Shown here piece after piece: positions 18,128 through 27,082 of a stretch of DNA of 64,000 nt. The DNA comes from Dechloromonas sp. TW-R-39-2 (GTDB lineage Bacteria; Pseudomonadota; Gammaproteobacteria; Burkholderiales; Rhodocyclaceae): NCBI RefSeq assembly GCF_016864195.1, contig NZ_CP045202.1, positions 3,132,501-3,196,500 of the forward strand. The letters run 5' to 3'. Every line of letters begins with the position of its first letter. Positions within the stretch are counted from its first letter, which is position 1. A program made the translations under genes and the position numbers. Under the pieces are notes generated by a model. It saw only the letters and a list, made by a program, of their open reading frames with translations, was not told where the DNA came from and did not search any database.

Positions 18128-19933
18128 ATGACTGCCCCCAACGACAAAGCTGCACCGGCTCCGGCCGCCAATTTCATCAAGAACATCGTCGAAGCCGACC
18201 TTGCTGCCGGCAAGCATGCCCAACGCCACTGGGCCGGGCAGCCCGGCACGGCCGCCGACCACGCCGCAGCGCCGCTCGATGCCGCCAAGCTGCGCACCCG
18301 CTTCCCGCCCGAGCCAAACGGCTACCTGCACTTCGGCCACGCCAAGTCCATCCTGCTCAATTTCGGCCTCGCTCAGCAATACGGCGGCCGCTGCCACCTG
18401 CGTTTCGACGACACCAACCCGGAGAAGGAAGACCAGGAATACGTCGATTCGATCATCGATGCCGTCAAATGGCTGGGCTGCTCGTGGGAAAAGGACGGCG
18501 AGACCAACCTCTACTACGCCTCCAATTATTTCGACTGGATGCTGCAATGCGCCGAGGCCTTGATCGCTGCCGGCCATGCCTACGTCGATAGCCAGAGTGC
18601 CGACGAAATGCGCGCCAACCGCGGCACGCTGACCCAGCCCGGCAAGAACTCGCCTTTCCGCGACCGCTCGGTGGCCGAGAACATCGATCTGTTCAAGCGC
18701 ATGCAGGCCGGCGAATTCGCCGACGGCGCCCACATCCTGCGCGCCAAGATCGACATGGCCGCACCGAACATCAATCTGCGCGACCCGGCCATCTACCGCA
18801 TCCGCCACGCGACGCACCACAACACCGGCGACAAGTACTGCGTTTATCCGATGTACACCTTCGCGCACCCGATTGAAGACGCGCTGGAAAACATCACCCA
18901 CTCCATCTGCACGCTGGAATTCGAAGACCAGCGTCCGTTCTACGACTGGCTGCTTGGCCGTCTGGCTGAAGCCGGCCTGCTCCAGCGCCCGCTGCCGCAA
19001 CAGATCGAGTTCTCGCGCCTGAACCTGACCTACGTCGTGCTCTCCAAGCGCAAGCTGATCCAACTGGTCGACGAAAAGCACGTCAACGGCTGGGATGACC
19101 CGCGCATGCCGACGCTGGTCGGCGCCCGTCGTCGCGGTTATTCGGCCGATGGTTTCCGCCTGTTCATGGAACGCGTCGGCGTCACCAAGAACGATTCGCT
19201 GATCGACTATGTCTTGTTCGAAGATGCCATGCGCGAGGTGATGAACGAGTCCGACCAGCGCCGCATCGCCGTGCTCGACCCGGTCAAGCTGATCATCGAC
19301 AACTACCCTGAAGGCCAGGTCGAGGAGTGCCACGCACCGAATCACCCGCTGCATCCGGAACTCGGCCAGCGCTCGATTCCGTTCAGCCGTGAGCTGTGGA
19401 TCGAAGGCGAGGATTTCATGGAAGTCCCGAGCAAGGGTTTCCGCCGCCTCTTCCCGGGCAATATGGCGCGCCTGCGCTACGGTTACGTCGTCGAATGCAC
19501 CGGCTGCGACAAGGATGAAAATGGCAAAGTTGTCGCGGTGCACTGCACTTATTTGCCCGAAACCAAGTCCGGCACGCCGGGCGCCGATAGCGTCAAGGTC
19601 AAGGGCAATTTGCACTGGGTTTCGGTGGATCACGCCTACACCGCAGAAATCCGCCTCTACGAGCGCCTGTTCAAGGTGCCGGCGCCCGGCGCCCGACGCG
19701 AAGGCGATGCGCCGGAACTTGAGCGCAATTTCCTCGACGACATGAACACCGACTCGGCCCAGACCATCACCGCCCAGCTCGAATCCAGCCTGCGCGATGC
19801 TCGACCGGAAGAGCGCTTCCAGTTCGAACGGCACGGCTACTTCGTGGCCGACCGCGTCGACTCGAAGCCCGGTGCACCGGTCTTCAACCGGGCCGTGACG
19901 CTGAAGGATTCGTGGGGCAAGGCCGGGGCCTGA
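18128..19933 (+). CDS. glnS: glutaminyl-tRNA synthetase
   Basis: This class I synthetase charges tRNA-Gln. The 601 residues include PPEPNGYLHFGHAKSI (HIGH motif, residues 60-75), DDTNPEKEDQEYVDSI and VLSKRKL (KMSKS equivalent). The catalytic core is followed by the two beta-barrel anticodon domains. It is longer than E. coli GlnS (554), partly through an Ala/Pro-rich insertion at residues 36-50 before the HIGH motif. A DNA methyltransferase gene follows 21 bp later, on the same strand. Confidence 0.96.
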   Translation: MTAPNDKAAPAPAANFIKNIVEADLAAGKHAQRHWAGQPGTAADHAAAPLDAAKLRTRFPPEPNGYLHFGHAKSILLNFGLAQQYGGRCHLRFDDTNPEKEDQEYVDSIIDAVKWLGCSWEKDGETNLYYASNYFDWMLQCAEALIAAGHAYVDSQSADEMRANRGTLTQPGKNSPFRDRSVAENIDLFKRMQAGEFADGAHILRAKIDMAAPNINLRDPAIYRIRHATHHNTGDKYCVYPMYTFAHPIEDALENITHSICTLEFEDQRPFYDWLLGRLAEAGLLQRPLPQQIEFSRLNLTYVVLSKRKLIQLVDEKHVNGWDDPRMPTLVGARRRGYSADGFRLFMERVGVTKNDSLIDYVLFEDAMREVMNESDQRRIAVLDPVKLIIDNYPEGQVEECHAPNHPLHPELGQRSIPFSRELWIEGEDFMEVPSKGFRRLFPGNMARLRYGYVVECTGCDKDENGKVVAVHCTYLPETKSGTPGADSVKVKGNLHWVSVDHAYTAEIRLYERLFKVPAPGARREGDAPELERNFLDDMNTDSAQTITAQLESSLRDARPEERFQFERHGYFVADRVDSKPGAPVFNRAVTLKDSWGKAGA

Positions 19934-19954
19934 CCCGGCTGATCGCAACCCGGC

Positions 19955-21139
19955 ATGCCGCCCCGCGACGTCGCCCAACTCGGCCAGGTTTTCACCCCGG
20001 CCAATGTCGTCAGTTTCATGCTCGACCTGTGCACGAACACCGGTCGGGCACTGGAACCGTCGGCGGGTGACGGTGCTTTCTTCAATGCGCTGAAAGCACG
20101 GCAAGCCGATTGCGTCGGGATCGAGATCGACCGACGCGTCGCCCCGCAAGGCGCCCGCGTGCTCGATTTTTTCGATTTCCCGTTGAACGAGCAGTTCGAC
20201 AGCATCATCGGCAACCCGCCCTACGTCCGTTTCCAGGATGTCGCGGTCGACACCCGGGAAAAGATGAAATCCGAGCTGTTCGATGGACGCAGCAATCTGT
20301 TCCTGTTCTTCATCGAAAAATGCATCCGCCACCTCAAACCGGGCGGCGAGCTGGTTTTCATCGTGCCGCGCGAGTTCATCAAGCTGACCGCCGCCAAGAG
20401 GCTCAACGCCTGGCTGTACGCCCAGGGCAGCATCACCCATTTTTACGAAACCGGCGATGTCCGCGTTTTTGGCGACCACACGCCGAATTGCGCCATTTTC
20501 CGTTTCGAAAAGGGCAATTTCAATCGGCGGATGGCCGATGGACGAACCTTCACCGAAGTCGACGGCCAGTTGATGTTCCTGCGCGACGACTATCGCGTGC
20601 GCTTCGCCGATGTCTTCATGGTCAAGGTCGGTGCCGTTTCCGGGGCTGATCACGTGTTTACACACAGTGCCGGCAACATGGAATTCGTCTGCTCGAAAAC
20701 CGTCGAAACCGGTGAAACGCGACGCATGCTGTACGGCATCAAGCATCCGCATCTCGACAAACATAAAACCGAACTGCTCGCCCGCCGCGTCCGCAGTTTC
20801 GATGAAAGCAACTGGTGGCAGTGGGGCCGCGCCTTCCCGATCAGCGAGCAACCGCGCATCTACGTCAATGGCCGGACGCGCAAGCCGGAACCGTTTTTCC
20901 TGCACGACTGCGACAGCTACGATGGCTCCATCCTGGCCCTGTTCCCGAAAAATCCTCGCATCGCCCGGCGCGACCTGATCGAATGCACGATGATGCTGAA
21001 CAAGGAAGTGGACTGGCAGGAACTCGGTTTCGTCTGCGACGGTCGATTCATCTTCACCCAGCGCAGCCTGCAAACCTGCCTGCTGCCCGACAAGTTTTCC
21101 CGTTATTTACCGTCTGAAGCGAAAAAGGACGCCGCATGA
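19955..21139 (+). CDS. orphan N6-adenine DNA methyltransferase-like protein
   Basis: The 394-residue product has motif X GQVFTP (residues 10-15), SAM-binding motif [10 protein letters not shown] (34-42), an acidic motif II around GIEID, and catalytic motif IV NPPY (87-90), the order of gamma-class N6-adenine methyltransferases. A target-recognition-like C-terminal region follows ([15 protein letters not shown]). No restriction endonuclease or specificity subunit is adjacent. Instead it sits between glnS and pyrF and overlaps pyrF by 4 nt (ATGA), suggesting a stable, domesticated enzyme. A non-DNA substrate such as RNA or protein cannot be excluded from the NPPY motif alone. Confidence 0.82.
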   Translation: MPPRDVAQLGQVFTPANVVSFMLDLCTNTGRALEPSAGDGAFFNALKARQADCVGIEIDRRVAPQGARVLDFFDFPLNEQFDSIIGNPPYVRFQDVAVDTREKMKSELFDGRSNLFLFFIEKCIRHLKPGGELVFIVPREFIKLTAAKRLNAWLYAQGSITHFYETGDVRVFGDHTPNCAIFRFEKGNFNRRMADGRTFTEVDGQLMFLRDDYRVRFADVFMVKVGAVSGADHVFTHSAGNMEFVCSKTVETGETRRMLYGIKHPHLDKHKTELLARRVRSFDESNWWQWGRAFPISEQPRIYVNGRTRKPEPFFLHDCDSYDGSILALFPKNPRIARRDLIECTMMLNKEVDWQELGFVCDGRFIFTQRSLQTCLLPDKFSRYLPSEAKKDAA

Positions 21140-21948
21140 CCTTCACCCAAATGCTCGCCGCCGCCTGGCAAAAGAACAACTCCCTGCTCTGTGTCGGTCT
21201 CGACCCGGACCCGGCCAAATTTCCCGCCCATCTGAAAGGGCGTGACGATGCGATCTTCGAATTTTGCGCCGCCATCGTTGATGCAACGGCTGATCTCGTC
21301 TGCGCCTTCAAGCCGCAAATTGCCTATTTCGCGGCCCGCCGCGCCGAAGACCAGCTCGAAGCACTGATCGCCCACATTCACGAAAAGCATCCGGGCATCC
21401 CGGTGATTCTCGACGCCAAGCGCGGCGACATCGGCTCGACCGCAGAGCAATACGCCGTCGAAGCCTTCGAACGCTTCAAGGCCGATGCCGTCACGGTCAA
21501 CCCCTATATGGGGCGCGATTCGGTCGATCCCTACCTGGCTTACCCTGACAAGGGCGTCATCCTGCTCTGCCGGACGTCGAACGCCGGCGGTTCCGACCTC
21601 CAGTTCCTCGACGTCGGCGGTGAAAAGCTCTACGAGCGCGTCGCCCGCCTGTCGGCCGAAACCTGGAACACGAGCGGCCAGACCAGCCTCGTCGTCGGTG
21701 CCACTTTCCCGGCCGAAATTGCCCGTGTCCGTGAAATCGTCGGTGACATGCCGCTGCTCGTCCCCGGCATCGGCGCTCAGGGCGGCGATATCGAAGCAAC
21801 GGTCAAGGCCGGCCGCACAGCCAATGGGACCGGCTTGATGATCAATTCGTCACGCGCCATCCTCTACGCCGGCAAAGACGAGCACTTCGCCGCAGCCGCC
21901 CGCCAGGTGGCGGCAGAAACCCGCGACGCGATCAACCGCTTCCGTTAA
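21136..21948 (+). CDS. pyrF: orotidine 5'-phosphate decarboxylase
   Basis: This is the last enzyme of de novo UMP synthesis, converting OMP to UMP. At 270 residues it belongs to the longer type 2 subfamily. The active-site motif [17 protein letters not shown] carries the catalytic Asp-Lys-x-x-Asp array, and [10 protein letters not shown] is the phosphate-binding loop. The ATG overlaps the stop of the methyltransferase gene (ATGA). Confidence 0.95.
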   Translation: MTFTQMLAAAWQKNNSLLCVGLDPDPAKFPAHLKGRDDAIFEFCAAIVDATADLVCAFKPQIAYFAARRAEDQLEALIAHIHEKHPGIPVILDAKRGDIGSTAEQYAVEAFERFKADAVTVNPYMGRDSVDPYLAYPDKGVILLCRTSNAGGSDLQFLDVGGEKLYERVARLSAETWNTSGQTSLVVGATFPAEIARVREIVGDMPLLVPGIGAQGGDIEATVKAGRTANGTGLMINSSRAILYAGKDEHFAAAARQVAAETRDAINRFR

Positions 21949-21960
21949 ACGGTCAAGATC

Positions 21961-22590
21961 ATGGAATTCGACCTGAGCCAGACACCGCCCATGCCGGCCT
22001 TTTACCTGCTGGCCAGCAATGCCATCCAGCCACGGCCGATTGCCTGGGTCAGTACGCAAGGCACCGACGGCATCAGCAACCTGGCACCGTTTTCCTTCTT
22101 CACCATTGCCTGCGTCGCGCCGCCGGTACTCAGCCTGACCATCACCTGGCGGCGTTCGAGTACCGGGCTGTCGCCGGAAAAAGACACCCTGCGCAATCTG
22201 CGCGAAACCGGCGAATGCGTCATCAATATCGTGACCGAACCACTCGCCGGGGTAATGAACCAGAGTTGCGGCGACTATCCGCCGGAGATCAGCGAAATCT
22301 CGGCGCTCGGCATCGCCACGGTCCCGAGCACGCAAGTGACGCCCCCCGGCGTTGCTGCTTCGCCGGTACGTTTCGAATGCCGCCTGCGTCAGTTGATCCC
22401 GCTCGGTGACGGCCCCGGTAGCAGCCATGTTGTATTGCTCGACGTCATCCACGTGCACGCCGACGATGCGGTGCTAAGCAAGGACATGATCGATCCCGAC
22501 AAGCTGGCATCGATCGGCAAGCTGGGCGGCGACGGCTACACCAGCACCGAGACCCGTTTTTCCCTGCCCCGGCCGATCATCGGCCAATAA
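21961..22590 (+). CDS. flavin reductase family protein (flavoredoxin-like)
   Basis: The 209-residue protein has the FMN-binding split-barrel fold. It opens with FYLLASNAIQPRPIAWVSTQGTDG, followed by SNLAPFSFFTIACVAPPVLSL, typical of the DIM6/NTAB flavin reductase family that reduces FMN or moves electrons for other enzymes. The partner oxygenase or reductase is unknown and none is nearby. It lies 12 bp after pyrF and is probably cotranscribed. Confidence 0.85.
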   Translation: MEFDLSQTPPMPAFYLLASNAIQPRPIAWVSTQGTDGISNLAPFSFFTIACVAPPVLSLTITWRRSSTGLSPEKDTLRNLRETGECVINIVTEPLAGVMNQSCGDYPPEISEISALGIATVPSTQVTPPGVAASPVRFECRLRQLIPLGDGPGSSHVVLLDVIHVHADDAVLSKDMIDPDKLASIGKLGGDGYTSTETRFSLPRPIIGQ

Positions 22591-22608
22591 CCCAGCGAGG
22601 AGAGCAAC

Positions 22609-23466
22609 ATGCGCATGGATGATTACCGCGACAGTGACAATGTCGAAGATCGCCGCGATGGTGGCGGAGGCATTGGGCGTGGTGGCGTCGGGATCGGCGG
22701 CATCGTGCTGGCCCTGGTGGTCAGCTATTTCACCGGGATCAATCCGCTGACGCTGCTCGGCGTGATGGAACAAACGCCACTCGCCCAGCACAGCGCACCA
22801 GCGGCCCACAAACCGCCGGCCAACGATGAAAGCGCCCGCTTCGTTTCCCGCGTACTCGCTTCGACCGAAGACGTGTGGACCGACAGTTTCCGGCAGAACG
22901 GTCGCCAGTACGAGGCGCCGAAACTGGTTCTCTTCTCCGGCTCGACGCCCACCGCCTGCGGCACCGGCCAGTCCGCCATGGGCCCGTTCTACTGCCCGGG
23001 CGACCGCAAGGTGTACATCGATCTGGCTTTCTATCGCGAGCTGAAGGATCGCTTCCACGCCCCCGGCGAATTTGCCCAGGCCTACGTCATTGCTCACGAA
23101 GTCGGCCATCACGTGCAAAACCTGCTCGGCATTGCCGACAAAGTGCATCAGGCGCAGCAACGCACCGGCAAGGCGGAAGCCAATGCCCTCTCGGTGCGCA
23201 TGGAACTGCAGGCCGATTGTCTGGCCGGCGTCTGGGGCAAACGAACTGACACGATGAAAAAAGTGCTCGAACCGGGCGATCTCGAAGCCGCCCTGAATGC
23301 AGCCTCGGCAATTGGCGACGACCGGCTGCAACAGCAAGCCCAGGGCCGCATCGTCCCGGAGAGCTTCACACACGGCAGTTCGGCCCAGCGCGTCCGCTGG
23401 TTCAAGGCCGGCTTTGAAAGCGGCGACATGAACCAGTGCAACACCTTCAAGGCGGCACAACTCTGA
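22609..23466 (+). CDS. ypfJ: YpfJ-family neutral zinc metallopeptidase
   Basis: The 285-residue protein starts MRMDDYRDSDNVEDRR, the characteristic YpfJ N terminus, followed by a Gly-rich linker and one membrane segment (about 27-50). The catalytic domain carries HEVGHHVQNLLG, the HExxH zinc site, and LQADCLAGVWG further on, probably supplying the third ligand. The active site is expected in the periplasm. Its substrates are unknown. GGAGAG precedes the ATG. Confidence 0.9.
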   Translation: MRMDDYRDSDNVEDRRDGGGGIGRGGVGIGGIVLALVVSYFTGINPLTLLGVMEQTPLAQHSAPAAHKPPANDESARFVSRVLASTEDVWTDSFRQNGRQYEAPKLVLFSGSTPTACGTGQSAMGPFYCPGDRKVYIDLAFYRELKDRFHAPGEFAQAYVIAHEVGHHVQNLLGIADKVHQAQQRTGKAEANALSVRMELQADCLAGVWGKRTDTMKKVLEPGDLEAALNAASAIGDDRLQQQAQGRIVPESFTHGSSAQRVRWFKAGFESGDMNQCNTFKAAQL

Positions 23467-24281
23467 ACCGCCACCGCCAACACCTGAGCAGTGTGCTGCT
23501 GCTCGCCTGGGCCGGCAGCAGCCTTGCGCTGCCGCAGCACGCGCCAGTCCCCGGCGGCGTTGCCGTCGTCGATCTGGGTAACGCCGTACAAGCCCCCGAG
23601 GCGCGCTGGGGTGAACAACCGCTCGCCGTGCTGCGCGACAACGGACGCTGGTTTGCGTTGCTCGGCATCCCGCTCGACACGCTACCTGGCGAACTGGAAA
23701 TCAGCATCACCAACGGCGCAAGCATCAGCCGACGCAGCATTGCCATCGGCCTGAAAAATTACCCGGAACAGCGCCTGACGATCAAGGACAAACGCAAGGT
23801 CGAACCCGCTGCGGAAGATGTCATCCGGATCGAGCGGGAAAAGAAAATCAGCGAAGAGGTCAAGCGTCGCTTCAGCCAGGAAACGCCACAGACCGATTTC
23901 ACGCTGCCCGCCAGCGGCCCGCTTTCCTCCCGCTTCGGCCTGCGCCGTTTTTTCAACGGCCTGCCACGCAACCCGCACGCCGGGCTCGATGTTGCTGTTG
24001 GCACTGGCGCCCCGATCAAGGCACCGGCCGATGGCACCGTGGCCAATACCGGCGATTATTTTTTCAACGGCAATACGGTTTTCCTCGACCACGGCCAAGG
24101 TTTGATCAGCGCCTACATGCATCTGTCACGGCTTGATGTCCGTCCCGGTCAACGTGTCAAAAAGGGTGAAATACTCGGCGCGGCGGGGGCCACCGGTCGC
24201 GTTACCGGACCCCACTTGCACTGGGCCGTGATCCTCAACAACACGCCGGTCGATCCGGAACTCTTTCTCAATCGGCCATAA
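23436..24281 (+). CDS. M23-family peptidoglycan endopeptidase (LytM domain)
   Basis: The secreted or periplasmic hydrolase keeps the full M23 zinc site: HAGLDVAVGTGAP (His and Asp), then HGQGLISAYMHLS and GPHLHWAV (HxH). Residues before it form a signal peptide (SSVLLLAWAGSSLALP) and a charged helical segment (IEREKKISEEVKRRF). The coordinates use a GTG that overlaps the end of ypfJ by 31 nt. A CTG at 23463 sharing bases with the ypfJ stop, with AAGGCGG 7 bases upstream, gives a better signal peptide (basic NRHRQHL) and may be the true start. Confidence 0.88.
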   Translation: MQHLQGGTTLNRHRQHLSSVLLLAWAGSSLALPQHAPVPGGVAVVDLGNAVQAPEARWGEQPLAVLRDNGRWFALLGIPLDTLPGELEISITNGASISRRSIAIGLKNYPEQRLTIKDKRKVEPAAEDVIRIEREKKISEEVKRRFSQETPQTDFTLPASGPLSSRFGLRRFFNGLPRNPHAGLDVAVGTGAPIKAPADGTVANTGDYFFNGNTVFLDHGQGLISAYMHLSRLDVRPGQRVKKGEILGAAGATGRVTGPHLHWAVILNNTPVDPELFLNRP

Positions 24282-24311
24282 AGCCGATTCGGTCCGGCAA
24301 ATCGGTAGACC

Positions 24312-24635
24312 GTGAAAAACCGGATCATCCACCTCCAGCGCAGCGCGCCGGCCAAGCCGGACGAAGGACAGCCGTGCAACGGCTGCGGCATCTGCTGCGC
24401 CCTTGAAACCTGCCCGGCTGCACGCATACGCTTCCGGCAGGTCGAGGGGCCATGTCCAGCACTGGAATGGTCAGATGCTGAACGACGCTACCACTGCGGC
24501 CTGCTCCTTCGACCGACCCATTACCTGGACTGGTTGCCACGCTTTTTCGCCCCTCTGGCGAGCCGTTTGTTTACCCGCTGGATTGCCGCCGGCCAAGGCT
24601 GCGACTGCAATGCAGAGGTTTTTGATCAACCCTGA
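24312..24635 (+). CDS. YkgJ-family cysteine cluster protein
   Basis: The 107-residue protein has CNGCGICCALETCPAARIRF, then GPCPALEW and RYHCGLL, the Cys-rich zinc- or iron-chelating pattern of the YkgJ/UPF0153 family, whose function is not known. The start codon is GTG with no strong ribosome site. It overlaps the convergent ridA-like gene by 10 bp at their 3' ends. Confidence 0.8.
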   Translation: MKNRIIHLQRSAPAKPDEGQPCNGCGICCALETCPAARIRFRQVEGPCPALEWSDAERRYHCGLLLRPTHYLDWLPRFFAPLASRLFTRWIAAGQGCDCNAEVFDQP

Positions 24636-24979
24636 GCAAGCGCTGCGGTCAACACCATTTCAACGCGAAATCCGGGATTGGCCAACCGGGCCTGAACACA
24701 AGCACGGGCAGGCGCGCAGCCGTCCGGCAACCAGGCATCCCAGACGGCATTCATTGCATCGTAATCGGCCATATCGGCCAGGTAGATGGTGACCATCAGC
24801 AAATGGGCCTTGGTGCTGCCCGCCTGAGCGAGCAGATGATCGATGCTGGCCAGCAGGTTCACGGTCTGGGCCGTGATGTCAGCCTCCAGATTGGAAGGCA
24901 CTTCGACCAGATACACGGTGCGATCATGCACCACGCTGTCGGAATAACGGCGAGTCGTGCCGTAACGTTGAATGGTCAT
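24626..24979 (-). CDS. RidA-family (YjgF/YER057c/UK114) protein
   Basis: RidA proteins hydrolyse reactive enamines/imines made by PLP enzymes. The 117 residues are typical of a subunit of the trimer. ARACVQARLANPGFRVEMVLTAAL holds the RidA-type arginine and the final strand. It lacks the exact RidA signature of E. coli (ARxxVxVxxLPxxxxVEI...), so it probably belongs to a Rid subfamily with uncertain activity. A strong hairpin lies in its 5' region (24999-25028). Confidence 0.85.
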   Translation of the reverse strand: MTIQRYGTTRRYSDSVVHDRTVYLVEVPSNLEADITAQTVNLLASIDHLLAQAGSTKAHLLMVTIYLADMADYDAMNAVWDAWLPDGCAPARACVQARLANPGFRVEMVLTAALAQG

Positions 24980-25302
24980 CTCTGGTTCCTGAAAGCAGGA
25001 AGCCCATGCGTTTCATGGCATGGGCTTCGGTTACTGCACCCCGGCACGTCTGGCTGGGGTAGTCGGCATTACGCCGTTATGGAGTACTACACGGTAATCT
25101 CAAGAAAAACTTCCTTTGACAACGGCCATAGAATCTCCTGCAACGCAGCTTGTCCAGCCACTGCGTGTCGGGCTTGCTGCTAACTTCGACACAAGTCCAG
25201 ATTATCACTTTGCAGGAAAAAAGCCATAGTCTTTTTCGCTCATTTTCTGCCGCAATTCATTTCGGATGAGATCGTTTGTTCATTCGTTCAGGATGGGTGA
25301 AA
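24980..25302. other. 323-bp non-coding region with strong secondary structure
   Basis: No gene is seen between the divergent ridA-like gene and the gene at 25303. Inverted repeats are clear. GAAGCCCATGC/GCATGGGCTTC (24999-25009 with 25018-25028) has an 8-base loop. ACCCC/GGGGT lies around 25037-25060, and CGGC/GCCG flanks ATTAC at 25064-25076. On the minus strand these lie upstream of ridA and could be a structured 5' leader. A stand-alone small RNA is possible. I could not match it to a known riboswitch or to 6S, SRP, RNase P or tmRNA. Confidence 0.5.
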
Positions 25303-25920
25303 ATGGCAGGATTCGTCGACCGAACCGGACCCATGGACAATCTGATCAAGGATACCGTGACACTGGAGCTTTCCTGCTGGCTGGAACCCGGTGCCGACAT
25401 ACCCGGCTGGGACATCCTCAAGGGCAGTCCATTCGGTGCGACCCTCGCCGCACCGGAAGGTGGCGAGCCAACGCCCGGCGACCAGTTGATCACCGTCCAG
25501 AATTATTTCGCCGAATATCATCTCGAATACTTCCGCCAGCGCCGCTACAACCATTTCCCCAGTCGCCTGCACGCCCTGCTTCTCTTTGCGACCCGAACCG
25601 ACGCAATGACATTCCGGGCCAAGCACCCGCAACGCGTCTTTGGCAAGAACCTGCTCTGCGCCAAGACCAAGGGGGCTTACATTTGTTCTTTCCACGATGC
25701 GAGCTGGCTGGATTACCTGCGGCTGCCGCACAGCCTGTCGCTCAGTGCGCTGGATGAAGTGGCCGAATATTACTGGTCGGGCAAGACCGTCGAGGAAGTC
25801 GGCCTGACTTTCATGAACGAACGCTGGGTTGAACCCCCCGTCATCGAAGCCCTCTACCAGGGCACCCTGGAAACAACAGCCGATCCGAACCAGTCCGGCT
25901 GGCTGCCCGGTTTCCGCTAA
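25303..25920 (+). CDS. hypothetical protein, 205 residues
   Basis: No family was recognised. The product starts MAGFVDRTGPMDN, has no signal peptide or membrane segment, and is rich in aromatic residues and histidine (NYFAEYHLEYFRQRRYNHFPSRLHALLLFATRTDAM is one region). The pattern around residues 65-125 (ATRTDAMTFRAKHPQRVFG, then CSFHDASWLDYL) looks like a compact enzyme domain but gives no clear catalytic motif. The ATG at 25303 has AGGATGGG upstream. It is 9 bp before the efflux adaptor gene and may be cotranscribed with it. Confidence 0.65.
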   Translation: MAGFVDRTGPMDNLIKDTVTLELSCWLEPGADIPGWDILKGSPFGATLAAPEGGEPTPGDQLITVQNYFAEYHLEYFRQRRYNHFPSRLHALLLFATRTDAMTFRAKHPQRVFGKNLLCAKTKGAYICSFHDASWLDYLRLPHSLSLSALDEVAEYYWSGKTVEEVGLTFMNERWVEPPVIEALYQGTLETTADPNQSGWLPGFR

Positions 25921-25929
25921 AGGAATTGC

Positions 25930-27078
25930 ATGCGCCGCATTGTCACTATCGTTGCCCTGATCGTCGCCCTCGGGCTGGCCTACGCCTGGCTCAGCCGACC
26001 GAAGCCGATCCCGGTCGTTCTCAAGGAAGTCGCCGAAGGCAAGGTTGAAGCCACGTTGGCCAACACCCGCGCCGGCACCGTCGAAGCCTGCCTGCGCACC
26101 AAGCTGTCGACCATCATCGGAGGACGGATCGAATACCTCGGCGTCAAGGAGGGCGATAAGGTCAAGAAAGGCCAATTGTTGCTCAAGCTCTGGAATGACG
26201 ACCAGCAAGCCCAGGCCACGCTGGCTCAAACGCAAGTTGCGCTGGCCGGCCGACGGGTCGATGAGGCGTGCCTTGTCGCGGTCAACGCAGAAAAAGAGGC
26301 CAAAAGGCAGGCCGATTTACGAGCCAAGGGCTTTGTCTCTATTTCACGTGAAGAGGCTGCCCGCACCGATGCCGAGGCGCGTCGGGCCAGTTGCGAGACG
26401 GCCAAGGCCGATGTCACGCAAGCCGAAGCCAAGTTCCGCGCCACCCGGGTCGAACAAGGGCGCGTCGCACTGTACGCCCCCTTCGACGGCACGGTCGCCA
26501 AGATTGTCGGCGAACTGGGCGAATACTCGACGCCCTCGCCACCCGGCGTTCCGACTCCGCCGGCCATCGACCTGATCGACGATAGCTGTCTTTACGTCAA
26601 AGCACCGATGGATGAGGTGGACGCCCCTAAAATCAGCCAGGGACAGCCGGTTCGCGTCACGCTGGACGCCCTGCCGGGCCAGCAGCTGAGCGGCAAGGTC
26701 AGGCGCATCGCCCCCTTTGTTTCGGCCGTTGAGAAACAAGCGCGCACGGTCGATATCGAAGTCGACTTCCACCAACCGGAAAACACCGGGAAGCTGCTCG
26801 TCGGTTACAGCGCCGACGTCGAAATCATTTTGCAGGCACGCGACAAGGTGTTGCGCATTCCGACTGCCGCGATCCAGAGCGGAGGGCGCGTGCTGGTCTT
26901 CAACCCGGAAAGCGGCAAGCTCGACGAACGCAAGATCAAGGCGGGCCTGGCCAATTGGGAATTCACCGAGGTGCTTGACGGCTTGAGCGCCGGAGAACGC
27001 ATTGTCGTCTCGCTCGAAAAAGAGGGGATCAAATCCGGGGCCAGCGTGACGCCGGATGACAAGACACAGGGCAAATAA
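25930..27078 (+). CDS. periplasmic adaptor (membrane fusion) subunit, MacA/HlyD-like
   Basis: The 382-residue protein has an N-terminal membrane anchor (RIVTIVALIVALGLAYAWL) and a biotinyl-lipoyl-like half motif (GRIEYLGVKEGDKVKKGQLLLKLW). A coiled-coil hairpin (about 95-175) is followed by a second lipoyl half (YAPFDGTVAKIVGELGEY), a beta-barrel and a membrane-proximal domain. It would link the inner-membrane ABC transporter encoded by the next three genes to an outer-membrane channel such as TolC. No channel gene is present in the cluster. Confidence 0.88.
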   Translation: MRRIVTIVALIVALGLAYAWLSRPKPIPVVLKEVAEGKVEATLANTRAGTVEACLRTKLSTIIGGRIEYLGVKEGDKVKKGQLLLKLWNDDQQAQATLAQTQVALAGRRVDEACLVAVNAEKEAKRQADLRAKGFVSISREEAARTDAEARRASCETAKADVTQAEAKFRATRVEQGRVALYAPFDGTVAKIVGELGEYSTPSPPGVPTPPAIDLIDDSCLYVKAPMDEVDAPKISQGQPVRVTLDALPGQQLSGKVRRIAPFVSAVEKQARTVDIEVDFHQPENTGKLLVGYSADVEIILQARDKVLRIPTAAIQSGGRVLVFNPESGKLDERKIKAGLANWEFTEVLDGLSAGERIVVSLEKEGIKSGASVTPDDKTQGK

Positions 27079-27082
27079 ATCG

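Noticed and set aside
18053-21073. A 1006-codon open frame on the minus strand
   Set aside because: It is antisense to glnS, the methyltransferase gene and their junction. It has no family motif and arises from the high GC third-position bias of the real genes.
24980-25240. 6S RNA, RNase P RNA, SRP RNA or permuted tmRNA
   Set aside because: The hairpins and a roughly 180-nt span raised these options. No closing stem plus central bubble typical of 6S, no RNase P core, no SRP GGAA/UGNAR loops and no tag-peptide codons or tRNA-like TPsiC arm were found.
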